Assembly: GCA_019321725.1 (NCBI GenBank) | Contig: CM033114.1 | Coordinates: 17,402,278 to 17,466,277 of the forward strand | Source of the DNA: Paulownia fortunei | Lineage: Eukaryota; Streptophyta; Magnoliopsida; Lamiales; Paulowniaceae | DNA: 64,000 nt | Direction of reading: 5' to 3' | Part shown: positions 10,693-22,823 of the stretch, one piece after another | Numbering within the stretch: the stretch's first letter is position 1 | Layout: each line of letters starts with the position of its first letter | Made by a program: the position numbers and the translations under genes | Notes under the pieces: generated by a model | What the model was told of the DNA's origin: nothing | The model's database searches: none | The model's input: only the letters and a program-made list of their open reading frames with translations

Positions 10693-11595
10693 TGTAGACA
10701 AATTAAATTTATGGCCAATTAAATGATGATACGTGTAAAATAATATATTAAATATCAATTTTATATTTTCTTTATGTTTTGGGAATATACTCAAGTTTAA
10801 TTCCTAAAGTAAATAGTAAATTAATTGATATTTTAGATTTTCGGCCAATCAAATATCGCAAAGTGTCAAATCTTAATTCTTGGCAATCAACATTGTATCA
10901 TGGAAATTATGGAAATAAATACCAATATTTTCGTAATTCAAATCACATCTTGTGATTAAGGCAGTAAATGCCCATCAAATCATGAAGGACCAATCAAATC
11001 GTGTCACTTCTTCAAGTAAAGATAGCAAGGGCCCTCATTCTACAAATATAAATAGGGGTCATCTCTAAGAAGTTAAACACAAGTTGAGAAGAAGAAGAAA
11101 TTCAAGCAAGAAGGGTGTTAGAGGAATTCTCTTAGCTTAAGTAGATTAAGTTTAAGGAGATCCACGGTATTCAAGCAAAAGTTAAGGTGTTTATCGTGAA
11201 GTCTACTCAAGCGATAATGTTCAATTTAAGATTAAGTTGTTAAACTCTTGAATTAATATTATTAGAAATCTAATCCACAGGAGGAGATCAAAATGTCACT
11301 TTCATCAATAAGTTACCAAATTTAACAAGTCAACGTTCTTGAAGTTATAATGTTTAATTCGAAATCAAGGTGTTAAACCCTCGAATTAACATTATTGAAA
11401 GACGAATCAATTTTGAGGAGATCAAATCAACAATTCTACCTCCTAAATTTCAAATCTAAAAGATATTGTGTTAACGATAAGAATCAAAGGAATTAGTTAG
11501 AGATTGTAACCATTTAATTCTTTTGATACGTTAAAATCCAATTTGTACTATTTTTCTTATTTGTAATTTTTGCAGACAACAAAATTTGTGTTACA
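10693..11595 (+). repeat. 5' LTR of the Tat element (903 bp)
   Basis: The LTR runs from TGTAGACA to GTGTTACA, giving a TGTA/TACA inverted pair. Two imperfect internal repeats about 120 bp long (about 11205-11290 and 11340-11425, both with a TTAAAC-TTGAATTAA-ATTATT core followed by GGAGATCA) lie in its 3' half. The same first 50 bases recur at 24562. The end could alternatively be at the CA at 11581. Confidence 0.75.
11047..11056 (+). promoter_or_regulatory. TATA box of the Tat 5' LTR
   Basis: TATAAATAGG about 355 bases into the LTR. Confidence 0.5.
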
Positions 11596-11618
11596 AATTT
11601 TTGGTATGCCCAATAGGG
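11596..11618 (+). promoter_or_regulatory. primer-binding-site region of the Tat element
   Basis: Directly after the LTR end the sequence reads AATTTTTGGTATGCCCAATA. It resembles the TTTGGCACGCCCAGTGGGAC form seen after Tat-type 5' LTRs and is changed at a few bases. I do not assign the primer tRNA. Confidence 0.45.
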
Positions 11619-12161
11619 CAATCTCTATTTCTTATCTCTTTTCTGTATCTAAAGTTTTGAAGAATCATAATGGCTGCTCGCAATATCACAATAGTGAAGG
11701 TTGCTACTTCAAATTCTTCAAATGCTACAAGTGAAAGTCTTGGTGTCATCACAAAAAGTATGTCCAAAAGATTGTAAGCATCTTTTGAGATGATTCATTT
11801 GCTCGAAATTACTGAGGACTTACCACATCCTACCGACACCAATGAAGATGATGGGGACCTGAAGGATTAATCTGCATCATTCACTTATTGCTCAACATCA
11901 AGTTACTCATTTACTTTGAACATAGTGTCCATTATGGTGATAAATGATACAACTTTAGAGAAGCAAATTACAAGTTTAACAAAGGCCAGTGAGGGGCTCA
12001 CGAAACATGTTCAAGAACAAGACTCTCAAATTACAAAGCTGATGAACAAAATGGATAATTCTGATACTAGTCGCATCATAGGAAAATAAGTTGAAACTCA
12101 TGACAAAGCTGAGACGTCCATGAAGTAACAACCAAGTGAAAGAGAGAAGTCTTTTAAAGAG

Positions 12162-13110
12162 TTGCAAGTTTCATTTGATAGGTTGATTCCTGCTGACCAA
12201 CTAAAGGAATTTATTATGGGGACTATCAAATATAAGTTTGATGGAAGTTCTAAATCATCTTTGACTTATACCAAGCCATACACCCAAAGGATTGATAATT
12301 TAAGGATGCCAGTTGGCTACCAACCCCTAAAATTTCAACAATTCGATGGCAAAGTCAACCCAAAGCAACACGTGGCTCATTTTATTGAGACGTGTAATAA
12401 TGCTGGAACATATGAAGACTACCTGGTCAAGCAATTTGTCCAATTACTAAAAGAAAATATGTTTGATTGGTACACTGATTTGGATGCAAACTCAATTAAC
12501 AGTTGGAAGCAATTGGAACAAGAGTTTCTTAATTGATTCTATAGTACCCGACGAACAATTAGCATAATTGAACTCACAAATTCACTCCAATGAAAGAGCT
12601 TGTCATTGACTATATTATTCGTTGGAGAAATCTAAGCCTTAACTATAAAGATCGATTATCAGAGGCTTCGGCTATTGAGATGTGCATTCAAGGAATGCAA
12701 TAGAGCCTTTAATACATCCTTCAAGGAATCCAAACCAAGACATTTGAAGAATTGGCTAGTCAGGCCCATCATATGGAGCTGAGTATGGCTGCAATTGCAG
12801 TTGAAGGGCCATCCATCCAAGAACTTACAAGTCTAAATAATAGCAAGATGCCAAGAAAGAGGGCAATTCTTTTTCCAAAGCTCCAAGCAAATAATCCATG
12901 ACAGTCAATACAACGCCTGTCAAATTAAGAGAAAATGCAAATAACAAAAGTGGTGAAAAAAAGACATCTCTTAAGAAATGAGGCAAAGAAAGTTGACTTT
13001 AAAAGAGATGCAAGCAAAGTAATACCCTTTTCTAGATTCTGATGTCTTTGGGATATTCGATGACTTGAACAATGCAAACCTCATTGAATTACTTGAAATG
13101 AAGTGACCTG
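12162..13110 (+). pseudogene. Tat gag remnant (retrotransposon capsid domain)
   Basis: The open part (12162-12536) has the Retrotrans_gag signature: GYQPLKFQQFDGKVNPKQHV, then AHFIETCNNAGTYEDYLVKQ, then a DWYTDLDANSINSWKQLEQE block. A TGA at 12534, where the family has Arg (FLNRFYSTRRT), ends the frame, but the reading continues in the same sense as FYSTRRT, then TNSLQ/IRWRSLSLNYKDRL-like text with stops and frame changes (12540-12780). It forms the particle shell in intact relatives. Upstream, from about 11670, an N-terminal gag extension (MAARNITIVKVATSNSSNAT) is also readable with stops. Confidence 0.85.
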
Positions 13111-13157
13111 AAAAGGCTAGGTGAATTGATAATCCAAAATACTATAAATACCATCAT

Positions 13158-13844
13158 TTGGTGGGGCATCCAATTCACAATTGTTTTATATTCAAAGACA
13201 AAGTCATGCAGTTAGCTCATCAAGGGAATATCGCACTTGAGAAAGATAATGTGGCTACCAATCTTGTCGCCATTGCATTTAGATCCTTTGATGTCATAAT
13301 AGAGAATATGCTTAGGAGGAATGCTGGTCAAAGACGTGATCATGTCGATGATGTTACATGTAACATGACAAGTGAGCAAAATGTTTCCTCTAATGAAGTT
13401 TGTCTATCTGGGATTAGGGTTCATACTCTCACTGATGATTATGGCTCAGCAACGACCTTCACTAATGAGGACCTGCTACTTGGTTCCAAACTCCATAATA
13501 AGTCATTATTTGTAACTGGCTATACTCGCAAGCAAAAAGTAAATAGGATATTGGTTAATGGAGGCTCTACAGTCAATATCTTACCCTTGTGTACAATAAA
13601 AGAGTTGGGAGTTTCTATTGATGAACTTGCAAATAACTGCTTGATGATCCAAGGTTTCAATCAAGTAGGACAAATAGATCTCAACATCATAAAGTTGAAG
13701 TTGTTGATGGATGATATGGCATCAACTACACTATTTCATGTCATAGATGCAAAAACATCATATAACATGCTCCTTGGTCGCCCTTGGGTACATGAAAATG
13801 GAGTAGTTCCTTCTACTTGGCACGAGCGCTTCAAGTATTTTTGA
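13158..13844 (+). pseudogene. Tat gag C-terminus and aspartic protease, active site altered
   Basis: A 228-codon open stretch. It starts with the gag-end block GHPIHNCFIFKDKVMQLAHQG and leads into a retropepsin domain: KVNRILVNGGSTVNILP at about 13532-13585, LMIQGFNQVGQIDLN, FHVIDAKTSYNMLLGRPWVH. The catalytic Asp of the family form VDGGS is Asn here (codon about 13557), so the protease would be inactive even if made. It lies between the broken gag and the RT segment. Confidence 0.8.
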
Positions 13845-14923
13845 GAGAGTATGGTAAAAAGAATACTTCATGATGATAAACCTTTTACTGAGGCTAAATC
13901 ATATTTCATTGATGCTAAGTACTATCTTAAAAATGCAAAGTTGACAAAGGCCAAAGAAAGGTCATTTCATGAGCAATCCAACCAACAAGATAATTAATTT
14001 AATGGAGATAAAAGCAAAGATACATTGCCAATTCACTATGATGGAGGTCACTCAATAGGTGAAACATCTTTCACTGGAATTGAGTCATTGAAATTGTTGG
14101 TATTACCATAACCAAACTTAATGTAAAGAAATTGTCTCCTTAACCACTGAAGGTGTTTGTTTGCCTGATTCAAGGACCTGAGAAAAAACATGAAGAATGT
14201 TTATAATTCTAAACTGCAAAATATTTTGATTCGATAGCCTACAAACTCTTCTTAAAGCTGGATACAACCCACAAGAAGATTCTACTATGGGAAAACTCCC
14301 TCTTGAGGCTACTGGGGAACAAGCTCACGGGCTTAACGCTACCCAAAAGATGTTGAAAAGGGTATGTGATTCAAAGTACTCAAACGGGCATTAGGTTTGT
14401 CCCATAAAATCCTATTTGTATTACTATCAAAAGAGCCAACAACAATCATGTAACTGAGAAAGGATCATCAACAAATGATGGCTTTGATGAAAATAGAAAA
14501 AAAATACAACAAGTATCTATCTTTGATAGACTTGGCCCGCTTAGAAAATTGAGCTATAAAAGAACCAACAATCGAAGATTGGGTGTCTCCAAGATGTCAA
14601 GGTATTTAAAGAAGGTTAATAGGCCATGAGCCACTCAAAAACTTCAAAGTTTGATCCTATCCCGTATGAGGCGGTGCACTACTTTAATCATATCATGCGA
14701 TAAAGTCTTGAAGGATAAATTGCAAACTGTTATTTTCACACGAACCCAAGATAATAGAGAAAGTGTGGCTTCCTCTTATCATATTAGTAGTGGCATCGAC
14801 CATGCAATTTCTCAAAATAAGGATCACTTGCATAAGAATATCTTCAAATCGATCAGTAGCGGCTATATTGAGAAAATGGATAACGCCATGAAAATACTTC
14901 GTATAAGATAAAAGAATAGCCAA

Positions 14924-16560
14924 ATGAGGGCATCTTTTGATTTCAAGGAGATTAAACATGAAGAAGGTAATATTGTGTTAATGAATCATATCACTTTAAG
15001 TGAAGAAGTTCCACTCGAAGAAGAGAATGCTGAGGCTGCTACTCCTGAGCTTGAAAAAGATGTTGAAGCCACTATAGATAAATTAAAGGAGATTAATTTA
15101 TGCAATGTTGATAAACTTCGACCAATCTATATCAGTACTTTGTTGACTAATGATGAAGAGAAAGCATACGTCGAACTTCTACATGAGTTCAAAGATGTAT
15201 TTGCATGGTCATACAAAGAAATGCCTAGAATAAATCCAAAAGTGGTAGTCCACTTGTCTGTTAAGAAAGGAGCTCATCCTATCAAACAAGCTTAACGTCG
15301 ATTTTAACCTGAGTTGGTCCCATTAATTAAAGTTAAAGTGAATAAACTTATTAAAGTCGGGTTTATTCGAGAAGTCAAGTATCCCATATGGATCTCTAGC
15401 ATTATTCCTATGAGAAAGAAAAATAGCTAGATTCGAGTTTATGTTGATTTTAGAGATCTGAATGTTGCATATCCTAAAGAAGACTTTTCATTTCCTATTA
15501 CCAAACTCATGATCGATACTACTATAGGACATGAAACATTATCCTTTATGGATGAATCATCTGGATATAATCAAATATGCATGGCACCAAAGGATGAAGA
15601 ACTAGTAGCATTTCGTACCCCAAAGGTATATATTGCTACAAAGTGATGCCATTTGGATTGAAGAATGCTGGTGCTACATATCAAAGGGCTATGTAAAAGA
15701 TCTTTGATGATATGCTTCATAAAAATATCGAGTGCTACGTTGATGATGTGGTTGTGAAGTCCAAAAGGCGAGAAAATTATCTTTGTGATCTAAGAAAAGT
15801 CCTTGAACGCTTAAGAAAATATCAACTCAAGATGAACCCATTGAAATGTGTATTTGGTGTCAAGTCTAGAAAATTCCTTGGGTTTATTGTTCGTCATTGA
15901 GGGATAGAAATTGAGCAAGCAAAAATTGATGCAATTCTAAAGATGCTTGAACCTCGAAACATTCATGAACTTAAAAGTTTGCAAGGAGAATTAGTGTATC
16001 TTCGAAGGTTTATTTCAAATCTGGCCGATCGATGCCAGCTATTCAGTTATCTCATGAAGAAAGGTATTCCATTTGAGTGGGATTAGTCTTGTAAGAGCGC
16101 TTTTAAAAGTATAAAGGCCTATTTGTTGAAGCCTCCTGTGTTGGTTGCACCAATACCTGGATGCCCATTGATACTTTATATTGCTGCTCAAGATCGTTCT
16201 GTTGGAGTTTTACTAGCGCAAGAGAATAATGATGGGAAAGAGAGTGCCTTGCACTATTTGAGTAGAATGATGACGCCAAATGAGTTGAACTACTCACCAA
16301 TCTAACAGATATGCTTGGCCCTTATTTTTGCAATCTAAAAGCTAAAGCATTACTTTCAGGCTCATATTATTTGCCTTGTCTCAAAAGTAAATCCACTAAA
16401 GTATGTCATGACAAAGCCAGTTCTTGCTAATAGATTTGCAAGGTAGTACCTTCAGTTGCAACACTTTGAGATCATGCATGTCTCTCAAAAGGCTGTGAAA
16501 ACACATGTTTTAGTTGATTTCTTAGCTGATCATCCTATTCTTGCCGAGTAAGAGCTGTTT
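14924..16560 (+). pseudogene. Tat reverse transcriptase and RNase H
   Basis: An N-terminal linker (FKDVFAWSYKEMPRINPKVV, 15190-15255) leads into RT blocks: HPIKQA, RVYVDFRDLNVAYPKEDFSF (about 15435-15495), FMDESSGYNQICMAPKDEEL (15547-15600), VMPFGLKNAGATYQRAM (15641-15690), the catalytic YVDD at 15736-15747, and KFLGFIVRH. The connection and RNase H follow (KPPVLVAPIPGCPLILYIAA, LLAQENNDGKESALHYLSRM, 16123-16300). Stops fall at 15293, 15898 and 16303 among others. The YVDD catalytic block itself is preserved. In live relatives this enzyme copies the element's RNA in the cytoplasm. Confidence 0.9.
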
Positions 16561-16611
16561 GATGACATACTAGATGAAGATGTTCTTGTAATTGAAGTTA
16601 CTTCTCCTTGA

Positions 16612-17180
16612 AAAATGTATTTTGATAGAGTTTCTCATATAGGAAGAACCGGTGCTGGAGTTATATTCATTACATCTGATAGAAAAGTATTGCCATACTC
16701 TTTCACCTTAACCCAAAATTGTTCAAACAATATTGCTGACTATCAAGCTCTTATAATTGGACTCGAAATGGCTATTGATATAAAGAAATTGCATCTTGAG
16801 GTATATGGAGATTCTAAATTAGTAGTCAATCAGTTGCTTGGTCTGTATGAAGTCAAGAACTTGATCTACTTCCATATTTCAATTACACTAAAAGGCTTAT
16901 TGGATGGCTTGGAGATGTAGTAATTGAACATGTGCCAAGGAAGAATAATAAGCAAGCTAATGTTTTAGCAAATCTCGTTTCTACACACGCCATGCCTGAA
17001 GGTGAAGTTCGTGTACCAATATGTAGAAGTTGGGTTTTACCACCAATATTTGAGGATGAGAGCTGTGATGAAAAAAGAAAAAACCATGCCATTGAAGTGT
17101 TTGAAATCGAGAAGAAAGATTGGCGTCAACCACTTGTGGATTATTTGAAATATGAGAAACTAACTAACGACCCACCTTAA
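16612..17180 (+). pseudogene. Tat second (archaeal-type) RNase H domain
   Basis: A second RNase H follows the first, the hallmark of Tat/Ogre elements. It reads MYFDRVSHIGRTGAGVIFIT (family MYFDGA), then LTQNCSNNIADYQALIIGLE (DED Glu region altered around AEYQA to ADYQA), then LEVYGDSKLVVNQLLGLYEV with the Asp of GDS retained. A stop at 16918 breaks the frame and the C-terminal block VPRKNNKQANVLANL continues in another frame from about 16932. Confidence 0.85.
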
Positions 17181-17199
17181 AGAGTTGATATTCAGTGTC

Positions 17200-18350
17200 A
17201 TGTAGCTCGCTTTATTTATTACAAGGGCACACTTTATAAACGCTCATTTGATGGAGTTTTCTTGATATGTTTAGGTGATGATAAAGCCATCCAAGCTATG
17301 GAAGAAGCCTGTTCGAGGATTTGTGGTGCTCATTAATCGGGCTCAAAGCTGTACTTTTTAATAAAAAAAATGGGTTACTATTGGCCGACAACGGTAAATG
17401 ATTACATGGATTATGCATAAAGATGTCAAGCTTGTCAGTTTCATAGAAATAATATTCACCAACCACCCGAGCCATTACACCCTACTATTGCTTCATGGCC
17501 ATTCGATGTTAGGGGCTTAAAAATGGTTGGACCTATCACAAAGTCTTCTAGCGGACATTTGTACATTTTGGCTGCAACTGACTACTTTTTTAAGTGGGCC
17601 GAAGTGATACCTCTCAAATAAGTGAAGAAGAAAAATATTGCTGACTTTATTTGCATCAACGTTAGTTATCGCTAAGGGATTCCATGATATATAATCACGG
17701 ATAATGGAAAGCCCTTTTGCAATAGTCTGATAGATAAACTTTGTCAGAAGATTGCTTTCAAGCAAAGAAAATCTTCTATGTACTATGCCACCGCCAATAA
17801 CCTTGCTGAAGTATTCAATAAGACTTTGTGTGTGATCACTAAGTTAAAGTGAGATTGGCATGAAAGAATCGGAGAAGCTTTATGGGCATATAGAACCACT
17901 TATGGAATGCCTACACAACTGACTCCTTACGCAGTGGTGTATGGTGTTGAAGTCGTCATTCCTCTTAAGCAGCAAATTCCATTAATGAGGATAGCCATAC
18001 AAGAAGGATTAACTAAGGAGGAAAATGCACATTTATGCCATGAAGAGTTGGAAGCTCTTGATGAGAAAAGGATAAAAGCGCAACAAAGACTTCAGTGTTA
18101 TCAAACTCGCCTTTCTAGGGTATTCAACAAGAAAGTATGGTCATGCTCCTTTTAAGTTGGCGATTTGGTGCTTGTTATAAGAAGGTCAATCAATACTACT
18201 CATAGGACTGGAAATAAATTTGCATCAAAGTGGGATGATCCTTATGTTGTTAAAAAAGTTTACACAAATGGCACCTATAAATTGGTTGCTGAAGATGGCT
18301 TAAGAATTGGCCACATAAATGGAAAGTTCTTAAAAAACTACTATGCTTGA
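17200..18350 (+). pseudogene. Tat integrase
   Basis: An HHCC-type zinc region is readable (HVARFIYYKGTLYKRSFDG, ... CGAH, ... CQACQ, 17200-17450), then the catalytic core from DVRGLKMVGPITKSSSGHLY (17506-17560), with TDYFFKWAEV, IITDNGKPFCN and the Glu-region NNLAEVFNKTL, then the C-terminal region WAYRTTYGMPTQLTPYAVVY to GNKFASKWDDPYVVKKVYTN and a final KFLKNYYA stop at 18350. Stops at 17335, 17421, 17622, 17674 and 18153 inactivate it. It inserts the cDNA into the genome in intact relatives. Its 3' half is part of a 1.27 kb tandem duplication. Confidence 0.88.
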
Positions 18351-20308
18351 AGTTTAAAAAAAGGGCTCCTTAATGCATGAGCCTAAACTGCATGTTACTC
18401 TTGACCCACATGAGTATAAACTATGAATGGTACCCACCAAAGTAGTACGCGTGGTTAAATTGCTAACTCACCCCACCAAAAGTGAATACACATGCTTAAA
18501 TTCTGAATTCACTCCACTAAAGGAATTTTATGTGGTTAAAATATTAAATACCCCACCTAGTCCAAGATGGTAAAACAATGGATACTCCTGTCCTGCATAA
18601 GTATAAACTGTGTAAGGCACCCTCCTCTAAAAATAAAAAGTAAAAAAAGGTTTCGTTGAATTACGTTAAGACTTGATCCCTTTATTAGGGTACAAAGGCA
18701 ACTTAGATATTTTCTAAGTTCAGTCATGAGTTTTTAATGAATTATGTTTTTCCTTTCATATAGGATAGTAATTCATTGAAAAAAAAAAAAAAAAAAAAGA
18801 GGAAAAAAATGGATTACACTTCATAAGTTTTGATGAAAGTAAATGCACTCGAATGATTGCAAGATAGAAAAAGAAAAATTTCTATTATGTAATCTCAAGA
18901 ATGATGATGTTGTTATATGAAAAAAATAGTTCTAAACAATTATCAAGCAAAAGGATTTAAATTTTTCAACTCGTTTTTAGCACCCTCAAGGTGTACCAAT
19001 GAAATCTTCAAGTTCTCACTTGAAGTTTGGTTTCAAGCAAAGAAAATCTTCTATGTACTATGCCACCACCAATAACCTTGCTGAAGCATTCAATAAAACT
19101 TCATGTATGGTCACTAAGTTGGAGTGAGACTGGCATGAAAGAATCGGAGAAGTTTTATGGGCATATAGAACCACTTATAGAATGTCTACACAAGTGACTC
19201 CGTACGCATTAGTGTATGGTGTTGAATCCATCATTCCTCTTAAGCAGCAAATTCTATTAATGAGGATAGCCATACAAGAAGGATTAATTGATGAGCAAAA
19301 TGCACACTTACGCCATGAAGAGTTAGAAGCTCTTGATGAGAAAAGGTTAGAAGTACAATAAAGACTTCAGTGTTATCAAACTCGCCTTTCTATGGTATTC
19401 AACAAGAAAGTATGGTCACACTCCTTTCAAGTTGGCAATTTGGTGCTTGATGAAAGAAGGCCAATCATTACTACTTATAGAATTGGAAATAAATTTGCAT
19501 CAAAGTGGGATAGTCCTTATGTTGTTAAAGAAGTTTACACAAATGACACTTACAAGTTGGTTGCTAAAGATGGCTTAAAAATTGGCCCAAAAAATGGAAA
19601 GTTCTTAAAAAGATATTATGCTTGAAGTTTAAAAAAAGGGCTCCTTAACGCATGAGCCTAAACTGCATATTACTCCTGACCCACATGAGTATAAACTGTG
19701 AATGGTACCCACTAAAGTAGTATACGTGGTTAAATTGCTAACTCATCCCACCATAAGTGAATACACATGCTTAAATTGTTAATTCACTCCACTAAAGGAA
19801 TTTTATGTGATTAAAATATTAAATACCCCACCTAGTCCAAGATGGTAAAACAATGGATACTCCTGGCCTGCATGAGTATAAACTGTGTAAGACACCCTCC
19901 TCTAAAAATAAAAATAAAAATAAAGTTTCTTTGAATTACATTAAGACTTGATACCTTTATTAGGGTATGTAGGCAACTTAGATATTTTCTAAGTTCAGTC
20001 ATGAGTTTTTAATGAATTATGTTTTTCCTTTCATATAGGATAGTAATTTATTGAAAAAAACCAAAAATAAAAAAACCAAAAACAAGGAGAAAAAAAGGAT
20101 TACACTTCATGAGTTTTGAGGAAAGTAAATGCACTCGAAGGATTGTAGGATAGAAAAAGGAAAATTTCTATTATATAATCTCAAGAATGATGATGTTGTT
20201 ACATGAAAAAAATAGTTCTAAACAATTGCCAAGTAAAAGAGTTTAAATTTTTCAACTCGTCTTTGGCGGCCTCAAGGTGTACCAGTGAAATCTTCAAGTT
20301 CTCATCCA
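17756..20308 (+). repeat. tandem duplication of about 1275 bp inside the Tat element
   Basis: The block from TTTCAAGCAAAGAAAATC at 17756 to about 19030 recurs from 19031 to about 20308. Each copy carries the integrase C-terminal half (second copy open at 19392-19625 and also ending in KFLKRYYA), the following non-coding region with CACTCCACTAAAGGAATTTT text, and the very end of the antisense gene. The copies differ by scattered substitutions and small indels, so this is not recent. The stops differ between the copies. Confidence 0.88.
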
Positions 20309-22823
20309 CTTCATTACTTAGAGGAGAAGTATTCTCGATAGCAATGACTTTATCTTCAATCTCATGAACTTTGGCTTGAGCACTCTAAAGAAGATCTTGT
20401 TGTCGTTTCAATGACACAGTCAAGTTCTTCATTCATACCTTCAAGTTGTCAAACTCTTTCTTGATTTGCTGCAACTCTTCCTTAGTAGATTGAATTTGGT
20501 TGACTTCTTTGCTTTCTCTAGTCTTAGCATCATGGAGACAACCTTTAGCTTTATTTAATTATTGTGCAAGAAGTTCTTTAGATACCTTTTCGGAGGATGT
20601 TGACCTTACCTCGTCATAAGTAGTAGCCTTGGCAAAAAATGCTTTCAATAATTCTTCCAAATGGGAGATGTCAAAATTGTTGAAGCTCTTCATGGACTTA
20701 AGCATAAACAACACATCATCTTTGATAGAGGAGATGGAGTCAACCGAAGTACTTGCTATCCTTTCGCGAAGATCACTCCATAGCTTCTGAAAGTACTCCT
20801 TTTGGTGGTTAAGCATAAACTTTTCACCTTCAAACACCAAAAATGAAGAACAATGAGATGTTTGTATAGCCCTAGCCAAGTTGAATGTCTTCTTTTATAC
20901 TTTCTTGTCAATTGAAGAACTTGTAGCCAATAAGTTGGGCCCTACAATTGACCCTTGGCTATCTTGTGATCCATCGTCATCAATGTTAAATACTTCTTCC
21001 TCCAAGTGGAACATTATATGAGTTAAGTTAGAGAAAAGAGAAAAAAAAAAAAAAAGAAAATTTAATTGAGAAAGAACCTCTTCAACAAAGTTCTCCATTT
21101 GGTGTGGGTTGTTTGTAACATCATGAATGTCAATGTCCCTTGGCTCCAAAGGTTCAAAGTTCTTTTTGGGTCTTTTCCAATGACAGTCCACATTACCACT
21201 ACCACTTTCCTCAATAGTGTGAGAAGTAATCTTTCTCTTGTTGGATTTGAGAGGCTCGATGGTTTGAGTGTTGCATTCTTTGGAAAAAAAAATGACATGC
21301 GTATGTGGAGAATCATGAAGTGGACCATTTTCATCGTCAAACTCTTTGCCTTTGGGTGAGATCTTACTTGGCTTCAAATTGATCAAGCTCGTAATATTTT
21401 TTTCAAAGTGAATTCCATGAACTTTGGTCCACCACTTCTTATAGTTCTCTAACGAGAACTTCTTTGCATTTGGGGGTATACAAAGAAGATGCGCCTTAGA
21501 CATAGATTTGGATAAAGTGCACAAACGCTAATAGTGAACTCCTTCTTTTAAAGAAGCTTTATGAATATCTCATGTTAGATCTCCCGACACCACTTGATAG
21601 AATCCAAATTGGCAACTAAATCGATGGGGACTATAAGTTCCAATGATAAAGTGTCCACCTTACCATAAAAAAAGAAAGCTCGAGTGAATGACAATAAAGT
21701 AGTTTTGCTTAAATCCCTTTGCATTCCCATTATCGACATACAAGAAATCCTTGCTCTTAGTGATCAAGGTGCAAGTCCAAGAAACAAGGTCTCCTTTGTG
21801 GATTCGCTTGCGGGCATCTTTGAGATCATAGTATCTTGCATTTTCTTGACCAAAGAAGATCGCCATTTTGGGGCCTCATACTCCTTGCCAAATTTGGTGA
21901 TGAGTCTTGAAGTAATGCACCAACCAATTGTAGACAAAGTGGATGGAGAATGTTGAATGTATGCGGGATGGTCTTACAGAATTCACGATCTTATTTAAGC
22001 CTTTGTAAATGCTTGCTAAGAAAGGAACAACAAGGCCCACCATTCACCCACTTGCCATAATGCTCGCCGTTTTCAAGGTCTAGGGCATGTCAAGTTGATG
22101 TCATCATTGGGAAGAATAAATGCGCAAAGCCAACAAGCTAAGTATGCCGCCAAGTGTGTTTCTCCTCTCGAGCTCTCTTTAATGCCAAGCTTTGAAAATG
22201 AAGCCTTCTCTGCAGAGCACCATTCTCCGTGTATGCCGAAATCTCCAAGTGGATTGTGAGTTGATTTGGGATGGATAGTCTTCTTTTCTCTATGTGGAGG
22301 ATGTGAATGGTACCTAATAGTCTTCTTGGACCAAAATCTAATCCACTCGTCAATGGATACTCGAGAAGGTTGATCTCCATTAGCACTCTTTTGAAGCAAA
22401 TTGGGTCGCTTCTCAATGGATACTCGAGAAGGTTGATCTCCATTAGGAGGATGTCTTCGGTCAATTCCCAATATCCCATGATGTAATGAAACTTGCCAAG
22501 GAATTAGGTCACATCCTCCTATTTGGCATTACCTTCAATAATGTGGCGACCCAATGTTGGCAACGGAGTTGGCTCGCTTGCAAAAACCACACCTTGGAAG
22601 TCTTGTTCAAAGAAATCTCTCAGGACCATTCCTCCAAGTAAAATGGATTTGCCAACCTTGGCCTGTGCTCTGCGTATCGACCAATAAAGGGATCATGAAC
22701 TGCCAAAATTATATCTTTCTCCATGGATTGACTCTCATCATCAATGATCACCAAGTGTTGGATTCCAGAGAAAGAAGAAAAATATCTTTGAAATAAACCA
22801 TTGCAAAAACTATCAAAGTACAA
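20290..22823 (-). pseudogene. antisense plant-mobile-domain-like gene carried by the Tat element
   Basis: Reading the minus strand from 22823 downward gives a degraded long protein: SMEKDIILAVHDPFIGRYAE and PRLANPFYLEEWS (about 22620-22750), a middle part ETHLAAYLACWLCAFILPND (22100-22180), YDLKDARKRIHKGDLVSWTC (about 21770-21830) with YVDNGNAKGFKQNYFIVIHS, then MCTLSKSMSKAHLLCIPPNA and KWWTKVHGIHFEKN (21380-21524), and a coiled-coil end (20290-20879; rich in Glu, Lys and Leu). I recognise the plant mobile domain family, also known as free-standing plant genes. Extra antisense ORFs between pol and the 3' LTR are established for Tat elements. Frame changes and stops break it at several points (22479-22620, 21870-22073, 20880-20895). 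A 63 bp in-frame duplication lies at 22351-22476. Family fairly sure, function unknown. Confidence 0.65.
22351..22476 (-). repeat. 63 bp tandem duplication in the antisense gene
   Basis: AATGGATACTCGAGAAGGTT and the bases after it occur at 22352 and again at 22415, a spacing of 63 bp. Read on the minus strand this doubles LMEINLLEYPL in frame (21 codons). Confidence 0.8.

Noticed and set aside
21066..21359. 97-codon plus-strand frame in the Tat post-pol region
   Set aside because: It is the complement of the antisense plant-mobile-domain-like gene, which has recognisable blocks.
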